Of a stretch of 43,723 bases of DNA, positions 14,562 through 21,780 are shown one piece after another. Source of the DNA: Lacticaseibacillus sharpeae JCM 1186 = DSM 20505 (GTDB taxonomy: Bacteria > Bacillota > Bacilli > Lactobacillales > Lactobacillaceae); contig NZ_AYYO01000019.1 in NCBI RefSeq assembly GCF_001436225.1, positions 1-43,723 of the forward strand, written 5' to 3'. The translations under genes and the position numbers were made by a program. The notes below the pieces were generated by a model. That model was not told where the DNA came from. It was given only the letters and a program-made list of their open reading frames with translations, and did no database searches. Position 1 is the stretch's first letter. Each line of letters begins with the position of its first letter.

Positions 14562-15457
14562 TGTTGCTGAAGTGGATTGTCCAGGATGAACGCCCGGTGC
14601 GGTTGCAAAAATTCCTGGTGCAGCAAGGAATGAGTATGGCCCAAATGACCCGACTGAAGTTTCACGGTGGGGCCATTTTTGTGAACCACAAGCAGCGCAA
14701 GTCGGCGTTCACCTTGCACCAAGGGGACGTGGTGCGCGTGCTGATGGCGCCGGAAGTGCCGGCCGACGCGGTGGTGGCCACCCCCGGACCGGTAGATATC
14801 GTGTACGAGGACCGCGACCTGTTGGTGGTTAACAAACCCGCGGGGACGGCCTCGATTCCGGCAGCGAACAAGGCGGATGACTCGATGGCCAATTTCGTGA
14901 AGTACTACCTGCAGCAAAGCGGCGCGGATAGCACGTCGATTCATGTAGTTACCCGGCTGGACCGGGACACCAGCGGTCTGATGATTTTTGCCAAGCACTC
15001 CTTCGCCCACACCCTGCTGGACCGGCAGCTGCACAGCAAGTCGCTGGATAAGCAGTACCTGGCCATTAGCAGTGGGCCGGTGCCGCTGATGCACCACGGC
15101 TGGCTGGTTTTACGGCTGGGCCTGTCGTCTGACTTCTACATGCGCCGGGCGGTGACACCGGACGGCAAAAAGTCCGTCACGGAATACCGCACACTGGCGC
15201 AAACCGGGCCGTACGCCTTAACGCGCGTGTACCTGCACACGGGGCGCACCCACCAGATTCGCGTGCATTTTGCTAGCATCGGCCGGCCACTCGTGGGTGA
15301 TTCGCTGTATGGCGGGGAAATGTTGCTGGGACGGCAGGCGCTGCACTGCAGCGACCTGTACATCAAGCACCCGTTCACCGGGGAAGATTTGCACCTGCAC
15401 GCACCGCTAACTAGCGACATGCAGCAGTTGCAGGAGCAGTTAGGGCTAAAAAAATAA
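14561..15457 (+). CDS. RluA/RluD family pseudouridine synthase
   Basis: The 298-residue RNA-modifying enzyme has an N-terminal S4-like region (about 10-65) and a catalytic domain with the motif HVVTRLDRDTSGLMIFAK, whose second Asp is the nucleophile. RTHQIRVHFASIGRPLVGD follows. The family acts on 23S rRNA or tRNA; the exact target uridine cannot be told. It is the last gene of the relQ operon (yjbO position in Bacillus), and its stop codon lies within the terminator stem. Confidence 0.9.
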   Translation: MLLKWIVQDERPVRLQKFLVQQGMSMAQMTRLKFHGGAIFVNHKQRKSAFTLHQGDVVRVLMAPEVPADAVVATPGPVDIVYEDRDLLVVNKPAGTASIPAANKADDSMANFVKYYLQQSGADSTSIHVVTRLDRDTSGLMIFAKHSFAHTLLDRQLHSKSLDKQYLAISSGPVPLMHHGWLVLRLGLSSDFYMRRAVTPDGKKSVTEYRTLAQTGPYALTRVYLHTGRTHQIRVHFASIGRPLVGDSLYGGEMLLGRQALHCSDLYIKHPFTGEDLHLHAPLTSDMQQLQEQLGLKK

Positions 15458-15480
15458 GCGGCTGAACCGCTTATTTTTTT
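15452..15480 (+). terminator. terminator of the relQ-nadK-rluD operon
   Basis: AAATAAGCGG pairs with CCGCTTATTT, followed by a T tract. The stop codon of the upstream gene is inside the 5' arm. Confidence 0.9.
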
Positions 15481-15488
15481 GCGCTAAA

Positions 15489-16103
15489 TTACAGTTTCAG
15501 CTGATATTGATCAGCTAAACCAAAGACATCCGGACCCAATTTGCCATAATCGTCCAGTAGTGCGTGGAATTCTTGTGCTTGGGCAATATTCAGCCGCATG
15601 GTGGGAGCAATATGCGCCTGCAATTGTGGATACGGCGCGTCTTGGCCAAGACGGGCAAACAACCGGCGCGAATAGGAATCGGCGACAAACGCTGGCCGCA
15701 TGAACACATACAGCAGCATGACATCGGCCGTTTCGTTGCCGACGCCTGGTAAATCCCGCAGCCGTTTGCGCAGGCTGGGCGTGGGCAGCGCCGCCAGCTC
15801 GTGGTAGTGGTCGTGATATGCCTGTAGCACGGCGCGTAAATAACGAGCTTTGTTTTTGTAGAAACCGCTGGGACGAATCAGCGCTTGTAGCTGACCATCT
15901 GGCAGTGCGAGGAGGGCCGCTAACCCGAAGTTCGTGGCTGCATCAAGATTGGCTAAAGACCGGTCAACATTCTTATAGTTCGTGTTTTGAATGAGAATCA
16001 TCCCGCACAGTAGTTCTTCCGTGCTGCGGGCCGGCCACCAGTGGCGGGGCCCCAATTTGGTGTATAGAATGTGGTAAAGTTCGTTAACGTCGATTGCGTG
16101 CAT
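15489..16103 (-). CDS. HhH-GPD DNA glycosylase, EndoIII/MagIII-like, without Fe-S cluster
   Basis: The 204-residue protein belongs to the endonuclease III superfamily of base-excision repair enzymes. The helix-hairpin-helix LPGVGNETADVMLLY is at about residues 115-130 and the catalytic Asp is in FVADSYSRRLF. The lysine that gives endonuclease III its lyase activity (GxKTA) is replaced by Glu (GNETAD), as in the 3-methyladenine glycosylase MagIII. The C-terminal four-cysteine Fe-S loop is absent. It is therefore more likely a monofunctional alkyl-base glycosylase than a bifunctional endonuclease III. AGGGAG precedes the ATG. It is convergent with rluD. Confidence 0.8.
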   Translation of the reverse strand: MHAIDVNELYHILYTKLGPRHWWPARSTEELLCGMILIQNTNYKNVDRSLANLDAATNFGLAALLALPDGQLQALIRPSGFYKNKARYLRAVLQAYHDHYHELAALPTPSLRKRLRDLPGVGNETADVMLLYVFMRPAFVADSYSRRLFARLGQDAPYPQLQAHIAPTMRLNIAQAQEFHALLDDYGKLGPDVFGLADQYQLKL

Positions 16104-16190
16104 CTTTGGCTCCCTGATTAGAATTGGTTCCAGTATAAGGCACTAGCTGCGGGTCTTCACGGACAAGTTTGGCCAGTCCGTCCGGCAGCA

Positions 16191-16221
16191 ACAAAAAAGG
16201 AGCGGACATGTTGTCCGCTCC
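16191..16221 (-). terminator. terminator of the uppP-cutC unit
   Basis: On the minus strand GGAGCGGAC pairs with GTCCGCTCC and is followed by T7, just after the cutC stop at 16229. Confidence 0.9.
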
Positions 16222-16228
16222 CAAAAGC

Positions 16229-16876
16229 TTACTTAGCTGTCAGTTCACCGAGTACGTGGGTCCCATGTACCTGGGAAACACCCATTGCGGCCATGACTTC
16301 ATCCTTGTTGCCATCGTTGACGCCCCCACCAGGCAGAACCTGGATGCGGCCGTCAGCCCAGTCAACGATTTCCTTCAGGTGTTCAAGGTTGTCGGTGACC
16401 TTGGTGTCGAGCAGGCCACCATGGGTCAGGACACGCGTGAAGCCTTTTTCAACCAACCAGTCGAGGGCAGCCTTCTGATCCTCATGTGGAATCCAGTCGA
16501 AGGCCAGGTTGCAGACCAGCTGCATGCCACTAGCTGCGGCAATCAGGTTCTCCATTGCGTCGACATCGAAGTGGTTGTCTGGAGTCAAGGCGCCGAAGAT
16601 CACGGCGTCCATGCCGATGGACTGCATGTCGAGCATGTCGCGTTCCATAATCTTCAGTTCGGTGTCGTTGAAGTAGTAGTCACCACCGCGGGGCCGCACC
16701 ATTGCGACGACCGTTGCGTTGTGTTCGTGGCAGTACTTCAGGGCTTCAATGGCGGTACCTTTTGTGGCGGTCGTCCCACCAGCACCGAGGTTACCGACCA
16801 GTTCGATGCGCTGGGCACCGGCAGCCATTGCGGCAGGAATGAGGGTGAAGTTTTCAATTGCAATTTCGTTAAGCAT
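16229..16876 (-). CDS. cutC: CutC family protein (copper homeostasis)
   Basis: The 215-residue protein is a TIM-barrel of the CutC family. Signatures include RIELVGNLGAGGTTAT near the N-terminus, VVAMVRPRGGDYYFND, DAVIFGALTPD, VCNLAFDW and LTHGG. CutC was linked to copper tolerance in E. coli and Enterococcus, but its biochemical activity is unresolved. I chose the ATG at 16876 with GGAGATA before it; the ATG 12 nt upstream would overlap that site. It lies 42 nt downstream of uppP and is probably cotranscribed with it. Confidence 0.88.
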   Translation of the reverse strand: MLNEIAIENFTLIPAAMAAGAQRIELVGNLGAGGTTATKGTAIEALKYCHEHNATVVAMVRPRGGDYYFNDTELKIMERDMLDMQSIGMDAVIFGALTPDNHFDVDAMENLIAAASGMQLVCNLAFDWIPHEDQKAALDWLVEKGFTRVLTHGGLLDTKVTDNLEHLKEIVDWADGRIQVLPGGGVNDGNKDEVMAAMGVSQVHGTHVLGELTAK

Positions 16877-16918
16877 AGTTATCTCCAATCAGTCACGCTA
16901 CCGCAACTGCGGCAGCTT

Positions 16919-17740
16919 TTATAAGAACATTACTAGTAAAACGACAATCCCGAGGGCAATCCGGTACCAACCAAAGCCGGTGAAGTCGTGTCCCTGCACG
17001 AACTTCAGCAGCCACTTGATGGTGACCCAGGCCACAATCATCGAAACGATGAAGCCAGTGGCCAACACGGCGATTTCGCCGCCGCCAAAAGTGTTGCCCT
17101 TAAGGAAGAATGAACCCATCTTGAGGATGGAAACCCCGAACATCGTGGGGATGGCGAGGAAGAACGAGAATTCGGTCGCAACATAGCGGGAGGTCCCGAG
17201 GAGAATGGCCCCGAGAATCGTTGCCCCACTACGGCTGGTCCCAGGCACGATGGAGAGGGCCTGGAAGAGGCCAATCAGAATCGCGAGTTGGAACGAGATG
17301 TCCGCCAGGCTAGTGACCACTGGCCGGCGGTTCTTGTTGTAGCGTTCAATGATGATGAACAGAATCCCGTAGATAATCAGCGTCGTTGCGATGACGGGTG
17401 GGGTCTGCAGGTGTTCATCCATCCAGTCGTTGAGTGGCAACCCAATGATGACACTCGGAATGACGGCGACGATGACCTTGAACCACAGCGTCCAGGTTGC
17501 GTTCTTCTCCGCGTGCGTCTTGCTGGGCGCGAGTGGGTTGAGCTTGTGGAAGTACAGGAAGACCACGGCCATGATGGCGCCGAGTTGAATCACATAGTTG
17601 AACATGTACTTGAAATCGGCGCTTTGGCCCATGTGAATCACGGACTGCACCAGATCAATGTGCCCGGTCGAGCTGACCGGCAGGAATTCCGTTAACCCTT
17701 CGACAATCCCAATGATGATTGCCTTAATAATATCTGCCAT
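16919..17740 (-). CDS. uppP: Undecaprenyl-diphosphatase UppP (BacA)
   Basis: The 273-residue membrane enzyme dephosphorylates undecaprenyl diphosphate to recycle the lipid carrier of wall synthesis, and raises bacitracin tolerance. Both family motifs are intact: [14 protein letters not shown] at about residues 14-27 and [10 protein letters not shown] at about 167-176. About eight helices are seen. GAAGGAG lies upstream of the ATG. It has its own promoter and is followed by cutC. Confidence 0.95.
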   Translation of the reverse strand: MADIIKAIIIGIVEGLTEFLPVSSTGHIDLVQSVIHMGQSADFKYMFNYVIQLGAIMAVVFLYFHKLNPLAPSKTHAEKNATWTLWFKVIVAVIPSVIIGLPLNDWMDEHLQTPPVIATTLIIYGILFIIIERYNKNRRPVVTSLADISFQLAILIGLFQALSIVPGTSRSGATILGAILLGTSRYVATEFSFFLAIPTMFGVSILKMGSFFLKGNTFGGGEIAVLATGFIVSMIVAWVTIKWLLKFVQGHDFTGFGWYRIALGIVVLLVMFL

Positions 17741-17776
17741 TAATACTTTTACTCCTTCACTATTACAATAGCTACA

Positions 17777-17802
17777 AGTATAGCAGATAGTTATTTAGTC
17801 AA
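17777..17802 (-). promoter_or_regulatory. promoter of uppP-cutC
   Basis: On the minus strand TTGACT (17802-17797) is 14 nt from TGCTATACT (TATACT 17782-17777). The spacing is short, but the extended -10 would compensate. Confidence 0.5.
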
Positions 17803-17833
17803 GACGGGTCGTTACTTGTTTTTTGCCAAAGTT

Positions 17834-18862
17834 TTAGGCAAATACCACGCAAACTGTTTCTGGCGTCGGAATGTTGATGGCCAGGGTGGTCAAAGTCCCG
17901 TTGACGGGGTCGCGGCGGTACAATGTGCCGTTGTCCGAGTTCTGGTTCACTGCCAGCAGGTAGTTGCCACTAGGGTCGATGGCGAAGTCGCGGGGGAAGT
18001 CGCCAAACGTGCTGACGTGGTTCACGAATTCCAGTTCGCCGGACCGGTCAATCGCAAAGGTGGCGATACTGTTGTGGCCCCGGTTGCTGGTGTACAGGAA
18101 GCGGGCGTCGGCGCTGATGCGTACCGCGGCGGCACCGTTATGTTCAGTCCAGTCGGTGGGAATGGTGGTTAATGTCTGGCGCACAGCGAACGTGCCGTTA
18201 GTTGCGTCGTAGTCCAGCACCTGCACCTTGCTACTGAGTTCACCCAGCAGGTAAGCGACAGGCTTAGTTGGGTGGAAGACGATGTGCCGCGGACCAAAGC
18301 CAGGGGCGGTCTTGAACACAGTTGGTGTGCTCAACTTGCCGGCTGCACTGACTTCATAGGTGCTAACGGTGTCGTTACCAAGATCCACGACCACAATCCG
18401 CTTGTCGGGAGTGAGCCCGGCAAAGTGGACGTGGCTGGCGTCTTGCTCGGGCAATGGACCATTGCCGTTGTGCTTAGCTTCGTCCGTGGCGACGAGGCTG
18501 CCATCTTCTTGGATTGCGTAAACGTTCAGGCGGCCTTCGTGGTAGTTAGCCGCATATACCAGCCGCCGGTCTTCGTCAACGCTCACGTGTGCGGGTGAGG
18601 TACCAGGTTGCAGGACGCTGCCGAGAATCTTAGGCTGCTCGCCGTTTAGATCCACTGCGGCCACCCCGCCGACGCCATCGCCGCCAGCGACTGTGTACAG
18701 GCGATTTGCCTTGGATAATGCCAGATATGTTGGGCCATTAATGCCAGTTACGTAGGGCAGTGGCGTGGACACACTCCCCGTGACGGTATCGAGTACCGCC
18801 TGATAAATCCCGGCGCCACCTTTTTTCGTGTAGCCACCTAGGATTACTTTTTCTTCTGCCAA
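17834..18862 (-). CDS. pgl: Lactonase family beta-propeller protein (6-phosphogluconolactonase type)
   Basis: The 342-residue protein has the repeated-blade pattern of seven-bladed propeller lactonases (PF10282), such as GGYTKKGGAGIYQAVLD at the start, NGPTYLALS, PAHVSVDED, ASHVHFAG, GPRHIVFHP and PRDFAIDPSG near the end. The family hydrolyses 6-phosphogluconolactone in the pentose-phosphate route; some members act on other lactones. The start is a TTG preceded by AAAGGGGG at 8 nt; no in-frame ATG is better placed. The gene is monocistronic and divergent from the IIA gene. Confidence 0.87.
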   Translation of the reverse strand: MAEEKVILGGYTKKGGAGIYQAVLDTVTGSVSTPLPYVTGINGPTYLALSKANRLYTVAGGDGVGGVAAVDLNGEQPKILGSVLQPGTSPAHVSVDEDRRLVYAANYHEGRLNVYAIQEDGSLVATDEAKHNGNGPLPEQDASHVHFAGLTPDKRIVVVDLGNDTVSTYEVSAAGKLSTPTVFKTAPGFGPRHIVFHPTKPVAYLLGELSSKVQVLDYDATNGTFAVRQTLTTIPTDWTEHNGAAAVRISADARFLYTSNRGHNSIATFAIDRSGELEFVNHVSTFGDFPRDFAIDPSGNYLLAVNQNSDNGTLYRRDPVNGTLTTLAINIPTPETVCVVFA

Positions 18863-18970
18863 AATATTGGCCCCCTTTCATAAGGTAGTATATATCTAAA
18901 GAAAGCGGATTCGCTACCCTCAAAACATGTTATCATGAATATATACCAAGTAGTGAGGATGAAGTGAAGT

Positions 18971-19342
18971 ATGCAATTAAAATCTGTTGTTAAAGAAATT
19001 GGCGCGCAGGCACTCAGCCCCAAGGACCAAATGGTAATTCTGTTCGGGGACAAGGCGACCCCCGCGCTGCGTGACGTGTCTGTAATTCAGGAGTTCGCTG
19101 ACCCCAGCGCCCAGAAAAAAATGACCGTCAAAGTGGGCGATCACCTATACATCAATCAGATTAAGTACCGCGTGATTGGCGTCGGCGGCATCACCAACGC
19201 TAACTTGCAGCAAATCGGTCACGCCACCCTCGTGTTCCAGCCCGTGCCGGCTGAAGACCAGCTGGGTAACGCGATTTACTTGACCCCAACCGCCAAGCCG
19301 GTGTTCAAGGTCGGCACCGAGATTGTGTACGATTTGGACTAA
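18971..19342 (+). CDS. Free-standing glucitol/sorbitol-type PTS IIA lacking the active-site His
   Basis: The 123-residue protein has the EIIA-Gut fold (PF03829): VILFGDKATPALRDVSVI, VGDHLYINQIKYRVIGVG and LQQIGHATLVF match the E. coli GutB/SrlB layout. The residue that receives phosphate in SrlB, His43 in the FIHCH motif, is Gln here (IQEF, Gln40), and the second His of that motif is Phe. It therefore should not carry phosphate at the usual place. No IIB, IIC or sorbitol dehydrogenase gene is adjacent. The gene is monocistronic with its own terminator, and GTGAGGATGAAG precedes the ATG. It may be a regulatory or repurposed domain. Confidence 0.85.
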   Translation: MQLKSVVKEIGAQALSPKDQMVILFGDKATPALRDVSVIQEFADPSAQKKMTVKVGDHLYINQIKYRVIGVGGITNANLQQIGHATLVFQPVPAEDQLGNAIYLTPTAKPVFKVGTEIVYDLD

Positions 19343-19344
19343 AC

Positions 19345-19388
19345 AAAAACAACGATTGACCAGTTGCGGCCAATCGTTGTTTTTATTT
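19345..19388. terminator. bidirectional terminator
   Basis: ACAACGATTG pairs with CAATCGTTGT, with an A-rich left flank and T-rich right flank. It serves the IIA gene and the convergent rpsN. Confidence 0.88.
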
Positions 19389-19402
19389 TGCAATTTTTTA
19401 GG

Positions 19403-19672
19403 TTACCAGCTGGCTTTACGGACCCCAGGGATCTGGCCCTTGTGTGCGAGCTGCCGGAAGTTGAGGCGGGACATCCCGAACTTACGCATGTAGGCGTGCG
19501 GCCGGCCGTCGAGTTCGTCACGGTTGTGCATCCGGACAGGCGAGGCGTTGCGGGGCAGGGTTGCCAGTGCCGCGTAGTTACCGTCCGCCTTGTACTGTGC
19601 GCGCAGGTCGGCGTACTTGGCGACCGTGCGGGCAATTTTTTGTGCTTTCGCAATTTTTGACTTCTTGGCCAA
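19403..19672 (-). CDS. rpsN: 30S ribosomal protein S14, zinc-independent type
   Basis: From the TTG at 19672-19670 (AAGGAG 7 nt before) the protein is 89 residues, the length of the 'C-minus' S14 paralogue. The zinc-binding cysteines of the short form are absent. The C-terminal signature [33 protein letters not shown]-type region (written here in part: [12 protein letters not shown]) is conserved. An ATG 18 nt upstream would overlap the ribosome binding site. It stands alone, away from the main ribosomal operons, as is usual for the zinc-independent copy, which in Bacillus is under Zur control. A dyad overlaps its -10. Confidence 0.93.
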   Translation of the reverse strand: MAKKSKIAKAQKIARTVAKYADLRAQYKADGNYAALATLPRNASPVRMHNRDELDGRPHAYMRKFGMSRLNFRQLAHKGQIPGVRKASW

Positions 19673-19727
19673 TGTATAGCTCCTTTTCACTAATGGTGTC
19701 TTCGTGGTTGGAGTCGGTTCGCTTCTA

Positions 19728-19768
19728 ACAATACGGTTATTGTAGCACTAAAAAAGCAGAATTACTAA
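19728..19768 (-). promoter_or_regulatory. rpsN promoter with overlapping dyad
   Basis: On the minus strand TTAGTA (19768-19763) and TGCTACAAT (TACAAT 19744-19739) are 18 nt apart. A perfect inverted repeat ACAATA-4-TATTGT (19728-19743) overlaps the -10 and transcription start. It does not resemble the Bacillus Zur box, so the regulator is open. Confidence 0.5.
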
Positions 19769-19790
19769 CTTTTTGTCAGTAATTCTGCAA
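19750..19790 (-). terminator. terminator of the corA-like gene
   Basis: On the minus strand GCAGAATTACT pairs with AGTAATTCTGC, followed by T6. Part of the 3' arm doubles as the -35 of rpsN. Confidence 0.88.
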
Positions 19791-19796
19791 GGTAAG

Positions 19797-20738
19797 TTAG
19801 AAAAATTTGTTGCGCCAGAATTGAATCCCCAAAACGAGGGCAATGATCACCGAGATGCCGATGGTGATGACCCAGCTCCAGTGGGTGCCCGCGAACGGTA
19901 ATTCAACGTTCATACCGTAGAAGGAGAAGACGAGCGTGGGGATGGTCAGGATGATGGAGTAGCTGGTGAGGAACTTCATCACGCCGTTCATGTTGTTGTT
20001 GATAACGGAGGAATACGTATCGGCGGTTTCGCGGATGATGGAGTTACTAATCTGCGCCATTTCGGTTGCCTGCTGGTTTTCAATGGTGATGTCATCCAGG
20101 TAATCGAGCTCTTCCTCGTTCAGGTGCAACACGTTGCCCCGGCCCAGGTTGTCGAGCACGATGCGGTTAGTCCGCAGACTCATCATGAAGTAAACCAGAC
20201 TGCGCTGAATGCCCATGAGTCCGTAGAGTTCATCGTTGCGCAGCGTTCGTTGCAACTTGTTTTCGATTTGCACGCGGGCTTTGTTGATGTCGCGCAGGTA
20301 GGTGAGGTAACTGACGCTGACCTGATACAGGAACTGGAAGGCGGAGTGGTAGGCGTTGCGCGGGTCGAAGCTCGGCACCTTGCCCTCCGCGAAGTACTGC
20401 ATGAGCGGAATGTCTTCGGTGTGAATGGTGATGATGCACTTCTTGGTGACGATGACCGCCAGCGGGATGGTTTCGTAACCGTTGCTGCGCTCGGTGCGCT
20501 GGGGGACGGGCATGTCGTAAATAATGAGGCTGCTGTCGGTGTCATCGTCGTATTCAAACCGCGCACCTTCGTCAGGGTCCAGGCCATAGAGCAGGAAGTC
20601 TTCGGGGGCACCAGTTTGGGCCATCAGTTCGGCCCGTTCTTTTTGATCGGGCGCCACGACGTTAATCCAGACACCAGTTTCGATTTTATTGGTTTGCATG
20701 ACCCCGCCGCCATTGCGGTGCTTGTATATTGTGAGCAT
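19797..20738 (-). CDS. corA: CorA family divalent cation transporter
   Basis: The 313-residue protein has the CorA layout: a cytosolic alpha/beta domain (1 to about 150), long helices, and two C-terminal membrane helices. The signature GMN is in FYGMNVELPF between them. CorA proteins form pentameric channels for magnesium or cobalt. I chose the ATG at 20738, which has GGAGGAATAACC upstream; an internal ATG at 20699 is weaker. The 5' leader contains a long stem (AAGGATAC/GTATCCTT). No M-box riboswitch is recognisable. Confidence 0.87.
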   Translation of the reverse strand: MLTIYKHRNGGGVMQTNKIETGVWINVVAPDQKERAELMAQTGAPEDFLLYGLDPDEGARFEYDDDTDSSLIIYDMPVPQRTERSNGYETIPLAVIVTKKCIITIHTEDIPLMQYFAEGKVPSFDPRNAYHSAFQFLYQVSVSYLTYLRDINKARVQIENKLQRTLRNDELYGLMGIQRSLVYFMMSLRTNRIVLDNLGRGNVLHLNEEELDYLDDITIENQQATEMAQISNSIIRETADTYSSVINNNMNGVMKFLTSYSIILTIPTLVFSFYGMNVELPFAGTHWSWVITIGISVIIALVLGIQFWRNKFF

Positions 20739-20787
20739 GGTTATTCCTCCACCGTCGCCGTTTTTTGGTCAACTTGCTTCTACCCCT

Positions 20788-20825
20788 AAGGATACGGCAA
20801 ATAGAGTCCAGGTTAAAGTATCCTT
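20788..20825 (-). promoter_or_regulatory. 5'-leader hairpin of the corA-like gene
   Basis: AAGGATAC (20788-20795) is the exact inverse of GTATCCTT (20818-20825), forming an 8-bp stem with a 22-nt loop. A candidate promoter, TTGCAA with TATCAC 17 nt on, ends about at its 5' edge on the minus strand. Confidence 0.45.
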
Positions 20826-20879
20826 GTGATATTAATTCTTGCAGAAATTTGCAATTGTTCATCGTAGGTGGTATATTTT

Positions 20880-21140
20880 TCACGAGAATTTTTCTTTGAT
20901 TTTTATCAGGTGCGTGGTTGCCGGGTTTGATAAAAATTAACGATTAAGTCTTTACTAGCGTATCTTCTCGCCGTGTCAAAACCGAGGGGATGCGCTTTTT
21001 TCATGCCCAAAGCCTTGGGGATTGCATGATGCTAGCAAACTGTCCGGGTGGGGGCAACCACGTTTTGGAAGCTTGCATGAAACCGAAAACACTTGTGCAA
21101 AAATCATGCACAGATTTTTCGAGCAAAAAGCGGTAGAATT
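20880..21140 (+). other. non-coding interval upstream of trmL, possible structured RNA
   Basis: No gene is convincing here. TTTTTATCA and TGATAAAAA form an inverted repeat at about 20896-20934. Between 20999 and 21110 four copies of TCATGC/GCATGA alternate in orientation and can form two stems: TCATGC-CCAA with TTGG-GCATGA, and TGCATGA with TCATGCA. The second is followed by TTTTTC. A weak promoter (TTAACG, TATCTT) lies at about 20938-20967. It could be a small RNA or a long trmL leader. Confidence 0.3.
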
Positions 21141-21183
21141 GTAATTAATTAATTGTCGATGATACATAGTGAGGGGTAAATAA

Positions 21184-21693
21184 ATGACCAACCATATTGT
21201 TTTGTACCAACCAGAGATTCCGCAGAACACCGGGAACATTGCGCGCACGGCGGCCGGCACCGACTCTGTGCTCGACATCATCCGGCCGATGAAGTTCGAA
21301 ATCAACGACCACACCGTGCGCCGCGCCGGCCTTGATTACTGGGACAAGGTTAAGCTGGTGTTCCACGACAGTCTGGAAGAGTTCCTCGCAACCGTGCCAG
21401 ATCAGCGCTACCTGTACCTTATCACCAAGTTTGCGGACACGACGTACTCGGACGCCGACTTCAGCGATACCAGTGTTGACCACTACTACATGTTCGGTAA
21501 GGAAACCACGGGGCTGCCCGAACCATTCATGCGGGCCAACCCGGAGAAGTGCTTGCGGATTCCGATGACGGAAAACATTCGCGCGCTGAACTTGTCCAAC
21601 TGCGCCGCGCTGGTCACGTACGAGGCGCTGCGCCAACAGAATTTTGCCGGGCTGGAGAAGTCACACACGTACGCACACGATAAGTTAAAGTAA
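21184..21693 (+). CDS. trmL: tRNA (cytidine(34)-2'-O)-methyltransferase TrmL
   Basis: The 169-residue SPOUT methyltransferase modifies the wobble base of tRNA-Leu species using S-adenosylmethionine. Family motifs include [15 protein letters not shown] near the N-terminus, [14 protein letters not shown], and the knot region [27 protein letters not shown] (RALNLSN core). Length is typical (about 160-170). GAGGGG precedes the ATG. Confidence 0.95.
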   Translation: MTNHIVLYQPEIPQNTGNIARTAAGTDSVLDIIRPMKFEINDHTVRRAGLDYWDKVKLVFHDSLEEFLATVPDQRYLYLITKFADTTYSDADFSDTSVDHYYMFGKETTGLPEPFMRANPEKCLRIPMTENIRALNLSNCAALVTYEALRQQNFAGLEKSHTYAHDKLK

Positions 21694-21698
21694 CGGTT

Positions 21699-21751
21699 AG
21701 AGGGGTGTTAGGCCATGTTCTTTGTGTCTAACACCCCTCTTAATGTATAAT
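21699..21751 (+). promoter_or_regulatory. terminator of trmL overlapping the ftsK promoter
   Basis: AGAGGGGTGTTAG (21699-21711) pairs with CTAACACCCCTCT (21728-21740) with only a weak T tract. TTGTGT (21722-21727) and TATAAT (21746-21751) are 18 nt apart, so the stem's 3' arm is the promoter spacer. Confidence 0.7.
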
Positions 21752-21780
21752 CGTCTCTGTAGAATTGGGGGAAATGGGCA

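Noticed and set aside
16169-16924. 251-residue plus-strand frame
   Set aside because: It is antisense to the clearly conserved cutC and crosses its terminator; it has no recognisable domain.
20739-20880. M-box (magnesium) riboswitch before the corA-like gene
   Set aside because: Only a single stem is visible and no conserved M-box core could be recognised.
20976-21314. 112-residue minus-strand frame
   Set aside because: It overlaps the trmL start antisense, lacks a ribosome binding site and a convincing protein composition.
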